NCBI GenBank assembly: GCA_023229795.1
Contig: JALNYP010000023.1
Location: 1 to 56,612 of the forward strand
DNA length: 56,612 bases
From: Syntrophobacterales bacterium
GTDB lineage: Bacteria > Desulfobacterota > Desulfobaccia > Desulfobaccales > 0-14-0-80-60-11
Direction of reading: 5' to 3'
The position numbers were made by a program, and so were the translations under genes. Under the pieces are notes generated by a model. That model had not been told where the DNA came from, made no database searches, and worked only from the letters and a program-made list of their open reading frames with translations. Positions 20,022 to 28,020 of the stretch are shown here, one piece after another (the first letter of the stretch is position 1; each line of letters opens with the position of its first letter).

Positions 20022-22922
20022 ATGCTGCAAGACTTCATTAATTCCCTGAAAGAAAACGCCGAGTATCGCGATATTCTGGCTCATTACCACTATCTTCCGG
20101 CCAAGGAGGTGGAGTACGTGGCCGGGGATGCGGGGCTGTCGCCCGGGGTCTTGGCGGCGCTGGAGCGCCTGGGGATTCCCCGGCTGTACTCCCATCAAGG
20201 GGAAGCCCTGGCCCACATCCGGGCGGGGAAGGATCTGCTGGTGGCCACGCCTACGGCCAGCGGCAAGACCCTGATTTACAATCTGCCGGTCCTGGAGTCG
20301 CTCCTGGTCGAGCCCGGCGGCCACGCCCTCTATCTGTTTCCCTTAAAGGCCCTGGAGCAGGACCAGCTTAAGGCCTTGCAGGAGTTGGACGCGGCCCTGC
20401 CCTACCCTTTTCTCACCGCGGCCATCTACGACGGCGACACGCCGCCCGCCCAGCGCCAGGCCATCAAGGCCAAGCCGCCCCATGTAATCATCACCAACCC
20501 GGACATGCTGCACATGGGGCTGATGCCGTATCACCCCACGTGGTCCGCGTTTTTCGCCCGGCTCAAGTTCGTGGTCATCGACGAAGTCCACACCTACCGG
20601 GGCATCATGGGCAGCCACATGGCCCAGGTCATCCGGCGCCTGAAGCGTATCTGCGTCCACTACGGCTCGAAGCCCCAGTTCCTGCTGTCGTCGGCCACCA
20701 TCGCTCAGCCCGATATTTTTGTCAAAACGCTGACCGGTTTAGATGTGGAAATCATTACGGAAAGCGGTGCCCCCCAAAGCGGGCGGCACTTTATCTTCCT
20801 CAACCCGCCGGCGGGGGCCCCGGCCACCGCGGCCCAAATTTTTGCCAAGTCCATCCGGGCAGGCCTCAATACCATCTGTTTCACCCAGGCCCGGAAGCTC
20901 ACCGAGTTGATCCATGTCTGGTCCCTGCGCCTGGCCCCTGAAATGCGGCGTTTTATCAGCTCTTACCGGGCCGGATTTTTGCCGGAGGAGCGCCGGGAGA
21001 TCGAGCGGTCGCTCTCCAGCGGCAAGATGCGGGGGGTGATCTCCACCAGCGCTTTGGAGATGGGCATCGACATCGGCGGCCTGGATGTCTGCATCCTGGT
21101 GGGCTACCCCGGCACCATGGTGACCACCTGGCAGCGGGCCGGCCGGGTGGGCCGCCAGGGCCGGGACTCCCTCATCGTCATGGTGGCCCAGGCCGACGCC
21201 CTGGATCAATATTTCATCAAGTATCCGGCGGAGTTCTTCGGGCGGCCCATGGAGACCGCGGTGGTGGACCCTGATAATCGCTTCGTGGTTAAGGCCCACC
21301 TGCCCTGCGCGGCCCAGGAGTTGCCGCTTAAGGCCAAAGGCGAGAAGTACTTCGACCTGAAGGCGCATGAGCAGGTGGTGGCAGAGCTGGCCCGGGAACG
21401 CCATCTGCTGCATTCCGCCGCGGGAGACGCCTGGTTCGCCCGGTCGCGTTTTCCCCAGAAGGAAGTGAATATCCGGGGCATCGGGGAAAGCTTCGCGATC
21501 TTCCAGGTCGGCAAAAAAAAGCCCCTGGGGTCCATTGACGGGCATCGGGCCTTACGGGAGTGCCATCCCGGCGCGGTCTATCTCCACAAGGCCCAGACCT
21601 GGGTGGTGGAGAGCCTGGACCTGGCCCGGCGCAACGTTTGGGTCAACCCCATCGAGCCCAACTATTTCACCCGCATCCAGACGGATAAGGAAACGGAGAT
21701 CCTGGAAATCCTGGAGACCCGGCAGGTGGCCCGGTTCACGGCCCGGATCGGGCGGCTCAAGGTCACCGAACACCTGCTGAGCTATGAGAAGCGGCGGCTG
21801 CCGGGCCAGGAACTCCTCGGCCAGGTCGAACTGGAACTGCCGCCCCAAATCTTCGAGACCGTGGGCATGTGGCTGGAAATCCCGGATGAGGTGAAAAACG
21901 CGGTGTACGCCGAGGGGCGCCATTTCATGGGCGGCATCCACGCCCTGGAGCACGTGCTGATCAGCATGTTTCCGCTCTTTGCCCTGGCGGACCGCTACGA
22001 CATCGGGGGCATCTCGCATCCGGCGCATCCCCAGGTGGGCCGGGCGGCCATCTTCATCTATGACGGCTACCCGGGCGGCGTGGGCCTGTCGGTGCGGGCC
22101 TACGAGATCCTGGAGGACCTGGTGCGCCGCGCTCTCGAACTCACCACCGCCTGTCCCTGCGAAGACGGCTGTCCCTCGTGCATCCATTCGCCCAAATGCG
22201 GCTCGGGCAACAAGCCCCTGGACAAGGAGGCGACTTTACAGATCGCGGCGCTGCTTCTGGGCGAAGAAGAGGTCGAAGTGCTGCCGGAGGCCTTTATCGT
22301 CAAGGAACCGGAACCGGCGGTCCCCGCCGCGTCCGAAACCGACGCCGCGGTTCCCTGGTTCCTGACCCGCAAGCTGGGCTTTTTCGACCTGGAGACCTGC
22401 TGCTCGGCCGCGGACGTAGGCGGCTGGGGCCAGTGCCACCGCATGGGGGTGTCGCTGGCGGTGCTCCAGGAGAGCCATACCGGGGTCGCCACCACCTATC
22501 GGGAGCACGATTTGAAGCGCCTGGGGGAGCGCTTCAAGAAATTAGACCTGATCGTGGGGTTCAATATCAAACGCTTCGACTACCAGGTCTTGCAGCCCTA
22601 CACGAGCGTGCCGTTGGTGGCACTGCCCACCCTGGACATCCTGGAGGAGATTCACGCCCTCCTGGGGCACCGCTTGTCTCTCAACCACCTGGCGGAAAAG
22701 ACTTTGGGTGAAAACAAGACCGGCGACGGTCTCATGGCCCTGGAACTCTATGCCGCGGGCAAATGGGAGGAGTTGGAGTCCTACTGCCGCCAGGACGTGG
22801 TCCTGACCTACCGCCTCTTTGAGTTCGGGGTGCGCCATGGGTATCTGCTCTATGAGCACCGCCAGGGCGCCCTGGTCCGGGTGCCGGTGGATTGGGGGGA
22901 AGAGCGCTTCTTCGGTCAGTGA
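20022..22922 (+). CDS. MrfA-type DEAD/DEAH helicase fused to an MrfB-like DEDD exonuclease domain
   Basis: A 966-residue protein. Residues 1-400 form a superfamily 2 helicase core: Walker A ATPTASGKT (residues 75-83), DEVH (near 187), SSAT, and QRAGRVGRQGRDS. After a middle region comes a MrfA/DUF1998-type cysteine cluster, CPCEDGCPSCIHSPKC (residues 711-726). After a linker, residues 783-950 form a DEDD exonuclease-like domain: DLE (Asp789, Glu791), GFNIKRFDYQ (Asp853) and YCRQDV (Tyr921, Asp925). In Bacillus, MrfA and MrfB are separate proteins acting in mitomycin C repair outside UvrABC. Here both lie in one chain, so a helicase-nuclease for DNA damage repair is likely. Confidence 0.92.
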   Translation: MLQDFINSLKENAEYRDILAHYHYLPAKEVEYVAGDAGLSPGVLAALERLGIPRLYSHQGEALAHIRAGKDLLVATPTASGKTLIYNLPVLESLLVEPGGHALYLFPLKALEQDQLKALQELDAALPYPFLTAAIYDGDTPPAQRQAIKAKPPHVIITNPDMLHMGLMPYHPTWSAFFARLKFVVIDEVHTYRGIMGSHMAQVIRRLKRICVHYGSKPQFLLSSATIAQPDIFVKTLTGLDVEIITESGAPQSGRHFIFLNPPAGAPATAAQIFAKSIRAGLNTICFTQARKLTELIHVWSLRLAPEMRRFISSYRAGFLPEERREIERSLSSGKMRGVISTSALEMGIDIGGLDVCILVGYPGTMVTTWQRAGRVGRQGRDSLIVMVAQADALDQYFIKYPAEFFGRPMETAVVDPDNRFVVKAHLPCAAQELPLKAKGEKYFDLKAHEQVVAELARERHLLHSAAGDAWFARSRFPQKEVNIRGIGESFAIFQVGKKKPLGSIDGHRALRECHPGAVYLHKAQTWVVESLDLARRNVWVNPIEPNYFTRIQTDKETEILEILETRQVARFTARIGRLKVTEHLLSYEKRRLPGQELLGQVELELPPQIFETVGMWLEIPDEVKNAVYAEGRHFMGGIHALEHVLISMFPLFALADRYDIGGISHPAHPQVGRAAIFIYDGYPGGVGLSVRAYEILEDLVRRALELTTACPCEDGCPSCIHSPKCGSGNKPLDKEATLQIAALLLGEEEVEVLPEAFIVKEPEPAVPAASETDAAVPWFLTRKLGFFDLETCCSAADVGGWGQCHRMGVSLAVLQESHTGVATTYREHDLKRLGERFKKLDLIVGFNIKRFDYQVLQPYTSVPLVALPTLDILEEIHALLGHRLSLNHLAEKTLGENKTGDGLMALELYAAGKWEELESYCRQDVVLTYRLFEFGVRHGYLLYEHRQGALVRVPVDWGEERFFGQ

Positions 22923-23055
22923 GTTGAAAAATACCCCGCAGTTGTTCCCGCAATACTTTCAAAAATCCATCGGAAAAACGCAGTCAAGCGCGCTTTTCTT
23001 TTGCCCTTTGGCGGGGGTTGATTTATCATTCAACCAAAAATTACAAGGGGGCACA

Positions 23056-23619
23056 ATGAAAAGGAGCAAGATTCTGGTCCTGGGTTGCTGTCTGGCTTTG
23101 GTGGTTTTCTTCGGTGCGGTATCTTTAGCAGGAGCCGAAGCGGATCCCAAGGTCGGACAATCGGTGGGGATAGTGAAGTTTAAAGCGCCCCTCACCGAAG
23201 ATGACGCCAAATATCTGGGTCTGGCCAAGGCTGCACCCTTTTCTTTGACGGACGTCAAGGCGCCCTACGTACTGGTAGAGCAGTTCAACACCAGTTGCCC
23301 GCATTGCATGGCCCAGGCGCCCGTGATGGACAAACTGTATGCGTTGGTACAGAATGACGCCGCCCTGAAAGGCAAACTGAAATTCATCGGCGCGGGACAG
23401 GGCAACGAAGAAACGCAGTTGAAGATGTGGAAAGCCTTCCACAAGGTGCCCTTCCCCCTGGTGCCCGATCCTGACGGCAGCTTCGGCAAAGCCTTGAATT
23501 TCAGTCCTTATCCGGTGACCGTGGTCCTGGATAAGACCGGCAAAGTCCTGTTCGTGAATATCGGGGCCTTCGACAACGCCGATGAGGTCCTGGCCCAGAT
23601 CAAAAAAGTAGTGAAATAG
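23056..23619 (+). CDS. Exported thioredoxin-like protein with CPHC motif
   Basis: A 187-residue TlpA/thioredoxin-fold protein. The start has AAGGGGG just upstream and leads into a signal peptide (residues 1-27, ending SLAGA). The redox motif is Cys81-Pro-His-Cys84, in a context (FNTSCPHCMAQAPVMDKLY) typical of periplasmic TlpA-like reductants. The cis-proline region is SPYPVTVVLDKTGKVLF. The partner is unknown. The next gene is a clear paralogue whose first active-site cysteine codon is TGA. Confidence 0.88.
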   Translation: MKRSKILVLGCCLALVVFFGAVSLAGAEADPKVGQSVGIVKFKAPLTEDDAKYLGLAKAAPFSLTDVKAPYVLVEQFNTSCPHCMAQAPVMDKLYALVQNDAALKGKLKFIGAGQGNEETQLKMWKAFHKVPFPLVPDPDGSFGKALNFSPYPVTVVLDKTGKVLFVNIGAFDNADEVLAQIKKVVK

Positions 23620-23751
23620 TCTTCAGCGCCTGCCGGGGTCAGGTTGCTTCTCGAGCAGCCTGACCCTGTCCTCTCCCGATTGACGCCGCCGCTTAACGAT
23701 ATTATCTTAGCCGAAGAGCCAAAGGAAAAATCGATTCCGGAAGGGAGCACC

Positions 23752-24303
23752 ATGTCTCGGAAATTCAAAGTTCTGGCCCTGGCGGGCTGCTTATTGGGCC
23801 TGCTGGCTGGCGCCGGTTCCGTATCGGCAGCTAAAACCAGTAACAAAATCAGCAACCTCAAGTTTTCCGGCCCCGTGGCCGAAACGGACCGGAAATACCT
23901 CGGCCTGAAGGGAGGGGGGAATTTCACCCTCCAGGACATAAAGGCCCCGTACGTACTGATCGAAATCACCCGCACCACCTGACCCCACTGCGTGGATCAG
24001 GCGCCGGTCGTGAACCGGTTGTACAATCTGGTGGCAAAATCGGACCTCAAAGACAAGGTAAAGTTTATCGCGGTGGGCGAGAGCGATAACGGGTCGTCCT
24101 TACAGCGATTCAAAACCGCTTATAAAGTGCCTTTCCCCATGGTGCCCGATCCTGATTGGGACATCGGCGTTGACGTCTTCCATATCGCCGGCACCCCCAC
24201 CACCGTAGTGGTGGATAAGAGCGGGAAGGTGCTCCTGATGGAAAGCGGGGTGTTTGACAATCCGGCCCAGGTCTTCAAAAAGCTTAAGGCGAGATTGAAA
24301 TAA
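23752..24303 (+). CDS. Exported thioredoxin-like selenoprotein with UPHC motif
   Basis: A 183-residue thioredoxin-fold protein with an in-frame TGA at 23980-23982. The sequence reads VLIEITRTT-[TGA]-PHCVDQAP, and the paralogue just upstream reads VLVEQFNTSCPHCMAQAP. The TGA therefore replaces the first active-site cysteine and is best read as Sec77, paired with Cys80. The reading frame is intact on both sides (signal peptide 1-27, cis-Pro region IAGTPTTVVVDKSGKVLL). A start ATG with AAGGGAG upstream and a SECIS-like hairpin 26 bases after the TGA support readthrough. A periplasmic thiol-selenol reductase role is inferred. Confidence 0.9.
23980..24018 (+). promoter_or_regulatory. SECIS-like element for the UPHC selenoprotein
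   Basis: A stem CCGGT/ACCGG with loop CGTGA (24004-24018), extended by one G-U pair, starts its loop 26 bases after the UGA. A G is the second loop base. Distance and loop match bacterial SECIS rules. Confidence 0.72.
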
Positions 24304-24371
24304 CCCGGGTGGTCGGCGGGCGGGAGGTTGGGCCCGCGGCCCGGATCGGGGCAGTCTCAGGGAGGACATTG

Positions 24372-24836
24372 ATGGTGGACTTCAAAGCCATACTGGTAGC
24401 CACCGACTTTTCGGAATGCGCCGGCGCGGCCTTCAAGGTGGCTAAGAATCTGGCCCGGGGTTTTAAGGCCAAGCTGATCCTGCTGCATGTCATCCCGCAG
24501 TCGGTGCTGACCCGGGTGGCCGAATATCTGAAAGTGGAACCGGGCAGCCTGCTGCCGGAGTTTCGGGAACAGGCCCAGCAGGGCCTGGACGGCTTCATGA
24601 AGGAGTATGGTCACGACGGCCTGGAAGTGACCAGCATGGTGGGCGTGGGCATCCCCTTCCAGGAGATCGCGGTCATTGCCCGGGACCTGGCCGCGGATTT
24701 AATCGTGGTGGGCGGCTATGGCCGGAGCGGGCGGGGACCCATCGAAGAGGTCTTCTTCGGCTCGACCGCGGAAAAGGTGGTGCGCCTGCTGCCCTGCCCG
24801 GTGTTGTGCGTGCCCCTGGAGAAGGAAGAGAAGTAA
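24372..24836 (+). CDS. Universal stress protein, UspA family
   Basis: A 154-residue single-domain Usp protein. The start is placed at MVDFKAILVATDFSECA because GGAGGA lies about six bases upstream. The ATP-binding signature is near the end: VVGGYGRSGRGPIEEVFFGS, then TAEKVVRLLPCPVLCV. Usp proteins bind ATP and help in survival of starvation or oxidative stress. It is 68 bases behind the selenoprotein gene on the same strand, so a shared redox or stress role is plausible. Confidence 0.92.
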   Translation: MVDFKAILVATDFSECAGAAFKVAKNLARGFKAKLILLHVIPQSVLTRVAEYLKVEPGSLLPEFREQAQQGLDGFMKEYGHDGLEVTSMVGVGIPFQEIAVIARDLAADLIVVGGYGRSGRGPIEEVFFGSTAEKVVRLLPCPVLCVPLEKEEK

Positions 24837-24852
24837 AATCTCTGTGTTCAGG

Positions 24853-24879
24853 GGGGGCCGCCGAATTTTTGCGGCCCCC
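24853..24879 (+). terminator. Hairpin after the universal stress gene
   Basis: Nine-base-pair stem GGGGGCCGC/GCGGCCCCC with loop CGAATTTTT, starting 16 bases after the stop codon. It has no U-run, so it may end transcription weakly or protect the 3' end. Confidence 0.5.
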
Positions 24880-24957
24880 TGCCCTGCCCCGATTTTCCCT
24901 GATAAGCCCCTGCTTTGGTTTTGCAGCCTTTGGCCCCGCCAGCCTCAGACGGTTTAC

Positions 24958-24984
24958 TTGACAGACCGGTCTGTCTACTATAAG
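24958..24984 (+). promoter_or_regulatory. TetR gene promoter overlapping a 16-bp perfect operator
   Basis: A -35 box TTGACA (24958-24963), a 15-base spacer and TATAAG (24979-24984). The spacer is almost wholly filled by the perfect palindrome GACAGACCGGTCTGTC (24960-24975), so a bound repressor would block polymerase. The predicted transcript start falls within a few bases of the ATG at 24993, which suggests a leaderless or very short-leader message. Confidence 0.8.
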
Positions 24985-24992
24985 CTTAGGTC

Positions 24993-25586
24993 ATGAAGAA
25001 AGTGCCGGCAGAGAGCGAAGCGCGGCAGCGCATTATCCAAACCGCACTGGACCTGTTTTACCGGCAGGGATATCTGGCAACCGGGATCAATCAGGTCATC
25101 GCCGAGGCGGGGGTGTCGAAAAACACCTTTTATTATTACTTCCCCTCCAAGGAAGATCTCTGTGTGGCCTATCTCATCGCCAGGCATAAGGTGTGGATGG
25201 GGTGGCTCAAAGAGGCTATCGAGCCTTACCAAGCGCCGTATGACCGGCTTATGAGCGTCTTTACCTTCCTTGAATCCTGGTTGACCAGGTGCAACTTCAG
25301 GGGCTGCGCGTTTCTCAATATCGCCTCCGAGGTCCCCGACATCAATCACCGCATCCGAAAAGAGGTGATCGCGCATAAAGACGAGTTGCGGGCTTTATTG
25401 CGGGAATTGCTTGATGACCTGAAGTGCCGCGACCCGCAATTTGCCGAGATCAATCCGGAGTTTCTGACCGAGATGCTGTATGTCATCGTCGAAGGGATCA
25501 TCGGTTCCTGCCAGATTTATGGCAATACCTCTCTGATTGCCGCGGCCCGGCAGAATTTCGACCGGCTTCTGAGGGGTGCGCCATAA
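24993..25586 (+). CDS. TetR/AcrR family transcriptional regulator
   Basis: A 197-residue TetR-type repressor. The N-terminal helix-turn-helix is ALDLFYRQGYLATGINQVIA, then EAGVSKNTFYYYFPSKEDL. The C-terminal ligand domain has WLTRCNFRGCAFLNIASEV, which resembles the TetR_C domain of regulators responding to small electrophiles, but the ligand is unknown. Its own promoter carries a perfect palindrome, and a related palindrome sits before the downstream DJ-1/PfpI gene. The most likely role is repression of both itself and that gene. Confidence 0.93.
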   Translation: MKKVPAESEARQRIIQTALDLFYRQGYLATGINQVIAEAGVSKNTFYYYFPSKEDLCVAYLIARHKVWMGWLKEAIEPYQAPYDRLMSVFTFLESWLTRCNFRGCAFLNIASEVPDINHRIRKEVIAHKDELRALLRELLDDLKCRDPQFAEINPEFLTEMLYVIVEGIIGSCQIYGNTSLIAAARQNFDRLLRGAP

Positions 25587-25599
25587 TTTTTTTTCGCCT

Positions 25600-25626
25600 T
25601 TAACAAGACAAACTTGTTTGTATAGC
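25600..25626 (+). promoter_or_regulatory. Promoter and operator of the DJ-1/PfpI gene
   Basis: A -35 box TTAACA (25600-25605), a 15-base spacer and TATAGC (25621-25626). The spacer holds GACAAACTTGTTTGTA (25607-25622), which shares the pattern GACARAC-NN-GTYTGT with the TetR gene operator. Spacing and operator position are the same in both promoters. Confidence 0.7.
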
Positions 25627-25669
25627 AGCGGGCTCACCACCCGAAATACCATAAAATGAAGGAGGCCAC

Positions 25670-26302
25670 ATGGCTAAAAGATTGGGAATTTATATCTATA
25701 ACGGCGCCGAGGTCATTGACTGGGCCGGGCCGGTGGGGGTTTTTGCCGTGGCCCGGCGGCTGGACCCCGAGTTGGATGTTTTTCTGGTCGGTGACTCGCT
25801 TTTGCCCGTGATGGCCACGGGCAATCTGACGGTGCAGCCGCGCTACAGTCTCGATCAGCACCCGGATATGGACGCCTTTCTGATTCCCGGCGGCATCGGG
25901 TCCCGGGCCGAGATGCACAACGGCCGCCTCCTCGCCTTTGTCAAAGGCTTGCCGGAAAAGACGCTGCTGGTCAGCGTCTGCACCGGCTCCTGGGTTTACG
26001 GCGTGGCGGGGCTATTGGACGGCCTCAAGGCCACGAACCGCAAGAACGGCGATCCCAGCGAAGTCATCATTCCCATCGACCGGCTGGCCCAAATCGCGCC
26101 CAAGTGCCAGATCGACCGGCACCGGATTGTGGACAGCGGGCGGGTCATCACCGCGGGCGGCATCACTTCGGGCCTGGAGATGGGTTTCTATCTGCTGGAA
26201 CGCTTCGGCTTTGATGAGCCCTTCATCGATAAAGTGGCCCATATCATGGAATATACCGAGCAATGGAAGCTGATGAAGGGAGACCGGCTGGTCGCGCGCT
26301 GA
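25670..26302 (+). CDS. DJ-1/PfpI family protein
   Basis: A 210-residue DJ-1/PfpI-like protein of the isonitrile hydratase/AraC-N-terminus type. It has the usual acidic residue in NGAEVIDWAGPVGVFAVA, FLIPGGIGSR, the nucleophile elbow VSVCTGSWVYGVAGLLDG with the conserved Cys, and ITAGGITSGLEMGFYLLE near the end. There is no C-terminal DNA-binding domain, so it acts as a stand-alone enzyme or stress protein. Substrate unknown. A ribosome-binding site AAGGAGG lies six bases upstream. It follows the TetR gene and has a related operator. Confidence 0.9.
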   Translation: MAKRLGIYIYNGAEVIDWAGPVGVFAVARRLDPELDVFLVGDSLLPVMATGNLTVQPRYSLDQHPDMDAFLIPGGIGSRAEMHNGRLLAFVKGLPEKTLLVSVCTGSWVYGVAGLLDGLKATNRKNGDPSEVIIPIDRLAQIAPKCQIDRHRIVDSGRVITAGGITSGLEMGFYLLERFGFDEPFIDKVAHIMEYTEQWKLMKGDRLVAR

Positions 26303-26346
26303 GGCAGGCGATAATCGTGGGACCTATCCCACCATTGGGTTAAGCA

Positions 26347-26376
26347 AACGGCCACAGACTCTGTGGCCGTTTCTTT
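26347..26376. terminator. Bidirectional terminator
   Basis: Eleven-base-pair stem AACGGCCACAG/CTGTGGCCGTT with a three-base loop, followed by TCTTT. It lies between the DJ-1/PfpI gene and the convergent siroheme decarboxylase gene and can serve both. Confidence 0.85.
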
Positions 26377-26377
26377 A

Positions 26378-26869
26378 TTATACGGGGAAGTCCACTTTGA
26401 TCTTGAAGACTTCCTGGGCCGGGAGGCTGAGGATCTCGGGCACGCCCGAGGCCCGGGAGATGTCGGCCAGGATTTGATTGAGGCGCGCCTCGGATTCGGC
26501 GATGAGGGTAAACCAGACGTTGTAGCGGTGCCGCCTCAGGTAGTTGTGGGTAACGCCGGGATAGCGGTTGACCACGGCCACGAAGTCGTCCAGCTTATCG
26601 GGGGCCACCCGGGCGGCGCACAGGGTGCTGGTATAGCCCAGCTTGCGGGAGGTGAAGTTGGCGCCGATGCGCCGGATAATGCCGCCCTCGGCCATGGCTT
26701 GCACCCGGGTCAGGACTTCGGCCTCGGTGGCCCCTACCCTGTCGCCCATGGCGGCGTAGGGCCGGGAGACAATGGGGAAATGGGACTGGATTTCGTTCAA
26801 GATGGCCCGGTCCAGGTCGTCTAAAGACTGGGTTCTGGGTTCCGGATTCGGGGTTTTGGGTATCGTCAT
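26378..26869 (-). CDS. Siroheme decarboxylase subunit (AhbA/AhbB type, Lrp/AsnC fold)
   Basis: A 163-residue protein of the AsnC/Lrp-like family. A helix-turn-helix (LDDLDRAILNEIQSHFPIVS) is followed by a RAM-like domain with HNYLRRHRYNVWFTLIAES. The motif HNYLR...YNVWFT marks the siroheme decarboxylase branch rather than true regulators. AhbA and AhbB together convert 12,18-didecarboxysiroheme from siroheme in the alternative haem pathway. Only one subunit gene is here and I cannot tell A from B. It is directly downstream of ahbD. Its first 14 codons (TPNPEPRTQ region) are made of heptamer-like repeat DNA and are probably not conserved. Confidence 0.9.
   Translation of the reverse strand: MTIPKTPNPEPRTQSLDDLDRAILNEIQSHFPIVSRPYAAMGDRVGATEAEVLTRVQAMAEGGIIRRIGANFTSRKLGYTSTLCAARVAPDKLDDFVAVVNRYPGVTHNYLRRHRYNVWFTLIAESEARLNQILADISRASGVPEILSLPAQEVFKIKVDFPV
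26826..26862. repeat. Heptamer repeat at the siroheme decarboxylase start
   Basis: Units of GGGTTCTG type (GGGTTCTGGGTTCCGG, then GGGGTTTTGGG) that encode TPNPEPRTQ. The family conserved part starts after them. Confidence 0.7.
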
Positions 26870-26899
26870 AAGAATACTTTAGCGTCTTGGCGGGCGATA

Positions 26900-27961
26900 T
26901 TAGCCCACCGGCTCGTAGGGGCAGATAGGGTCGTCCCCCAGGACATCCCCGGTCAGGGCGTAGGCCCGGGCCCGGCAGCCGCCGCAGACCTTGCGGTACT
27001 GGCAGGCGTGGCACTTGCCGCGGTAGTCGTCCACCCGACGCAGTTGTTGAAAGAGCTCGGAGTTGGCCCAGATTTCGGGAAACGGGGTCTCCCGGATGTT
27101 CCCCGCCACTAACTCCAGGTAGCCGCAGGGCTGCACCTCGCCTTTATAGGACACAAACGCAAAGCCCTGGCCTCCCAGGCAGCCTTTGGTCATGGCCTCC
27201 ATGCCGTGGGTGGCCGGAGTGATCTTTTCACCCCGGGCCGCGGCGTCCTGGCGCCAGAGCCGGTAGTATTGGGGGGCGCAGGTGGGCTTGATGAAGAGCT
27301 TGCCCTCCCGCTGGCGGGCCAGGAGCCAATCAAGGGTGGCTTCGTATTCCTCCGGCGAGACCAACTCTTCCCGCATCAACTCCCCCCGGCCCGTGGGCAC
27401 CAGCACAAAGACATGATGGGCCGCGGCCTCAAGCTGCATCGCCAAGGCATGGATGGCCGGGAGTTCGAGCCGATTGGCCCGGGTGACCGTGGTGTTGATC
27501 TGGAAAGGCAGCCCGGCCTCTCTACAGGCGGCGATGCCGGCGAGAGCCCCGGCGTAGGCCCCTTCTACCGCCCGCAGGCGGTCGTGGGAGGCCGCGCTGG
27601 CCCCGTCGATGGAGATGGACACCCGTTGGATGCCCACGTCCTTGAGGCGGGCGGCGATGGCGGGCGTCAGCAGGGTGCCGTTCACCGCCATGACCATGCG
27701 GTGGCCGAGTTTCGTGCCGTAAGCCGCCAGATCGAAGATGTCTTCCCTAAGCAGGGGTTCGCCGCCGGTGAGGATGACCACTACCTGGCCCATGGTGGCC
27801 AGGTCATCCAGGAGTTTGAGGCCCTCATCTGTGCTCAACTCCCCCGGATAAGGCCCGGACCCCGCCGCGGCCCGGCAGTGGAGACAGGCCAGGTTGCAGC
27901 GCCGGGTGGTCTCCCAGGCCAGGAGGCGGATGGGGGGGGCTAATAATGAAACATCATTCAT
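26900..27961 (-). CDS. ahbD: AhbD-type radical SAM haem synthase
   Basis: A 353-residue radical SAM protein. The SAM/4Fe-4S loop is Cys22-Cys26-Cys29 in TTRRCNLACLHCRAAAG, with GGEPLL as the glycine motif. A SPASM-like C-terminus has CLGGQGFAFVSYKGEVQPCG and CHACQYRKVCGGCRARAY, for auxiliary clusters. AhbD converts iron-coproporphyrin III to protohaem by oxidative decarboxylation of two propionates, the last step of the siroheme-dependent pathway of sulfate reducers and methanogens. It lies just upstream of the decarboxylase subunit gene. hemB is upstream on the same strand, but separated by an AT-rich insert. Confidence 0.92.
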   Translation of the reverse strand: MNDVSLLAPPIRLLAWETTRRCNLACLHCRAAAGSGPYPGELSTDEGLKLLDDLATMGQVVVILTGGEPLLREDIFDLAAYGTKLGHRMVMAVNGTLLTPAIAARLKDVGIQRVSISIDGASAASHDRLRAVEGAYAGALAGIAACREAGLPFQINTTVTRANRLELPAIHALAMQLEAAAHHVFVLVPTGRGELMREELVSPEEYEATLDWLLARQREGKLFIKPTCAPQYYRLWRQDAAARGEKITPATHGMEAMTKGCLGGQGFAFVSYKGEVQPCGYLELVAGNIRETPFPEIWANSELFQQLRRVDDYRGKCHACQYRKVCGGCRARAYALTGDVLGDDPICPYEPVG

Positions 27962-28020
27962 AAATATAAGTTAGCATCATTTTATAGGTTTATGCTACTC
28001 ATTAACCTAACCAATAATCC

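Noticed and set aside
23644..23982. Truncated 76-112-residue exported protein ending at TGA
   Set aside because: The frame continues past TGA into a clear thioredoxin C-terminus and the TGA lies at the active-site Cys, so readthrough as Sec is the better reading.
26378..26869. Lrp/AsnC transcriptional regulator
   Set aside because: The HNYLR...YNVWFT motif and adjacency to ahbD mark a siroheme decarboxylase subunit instead.
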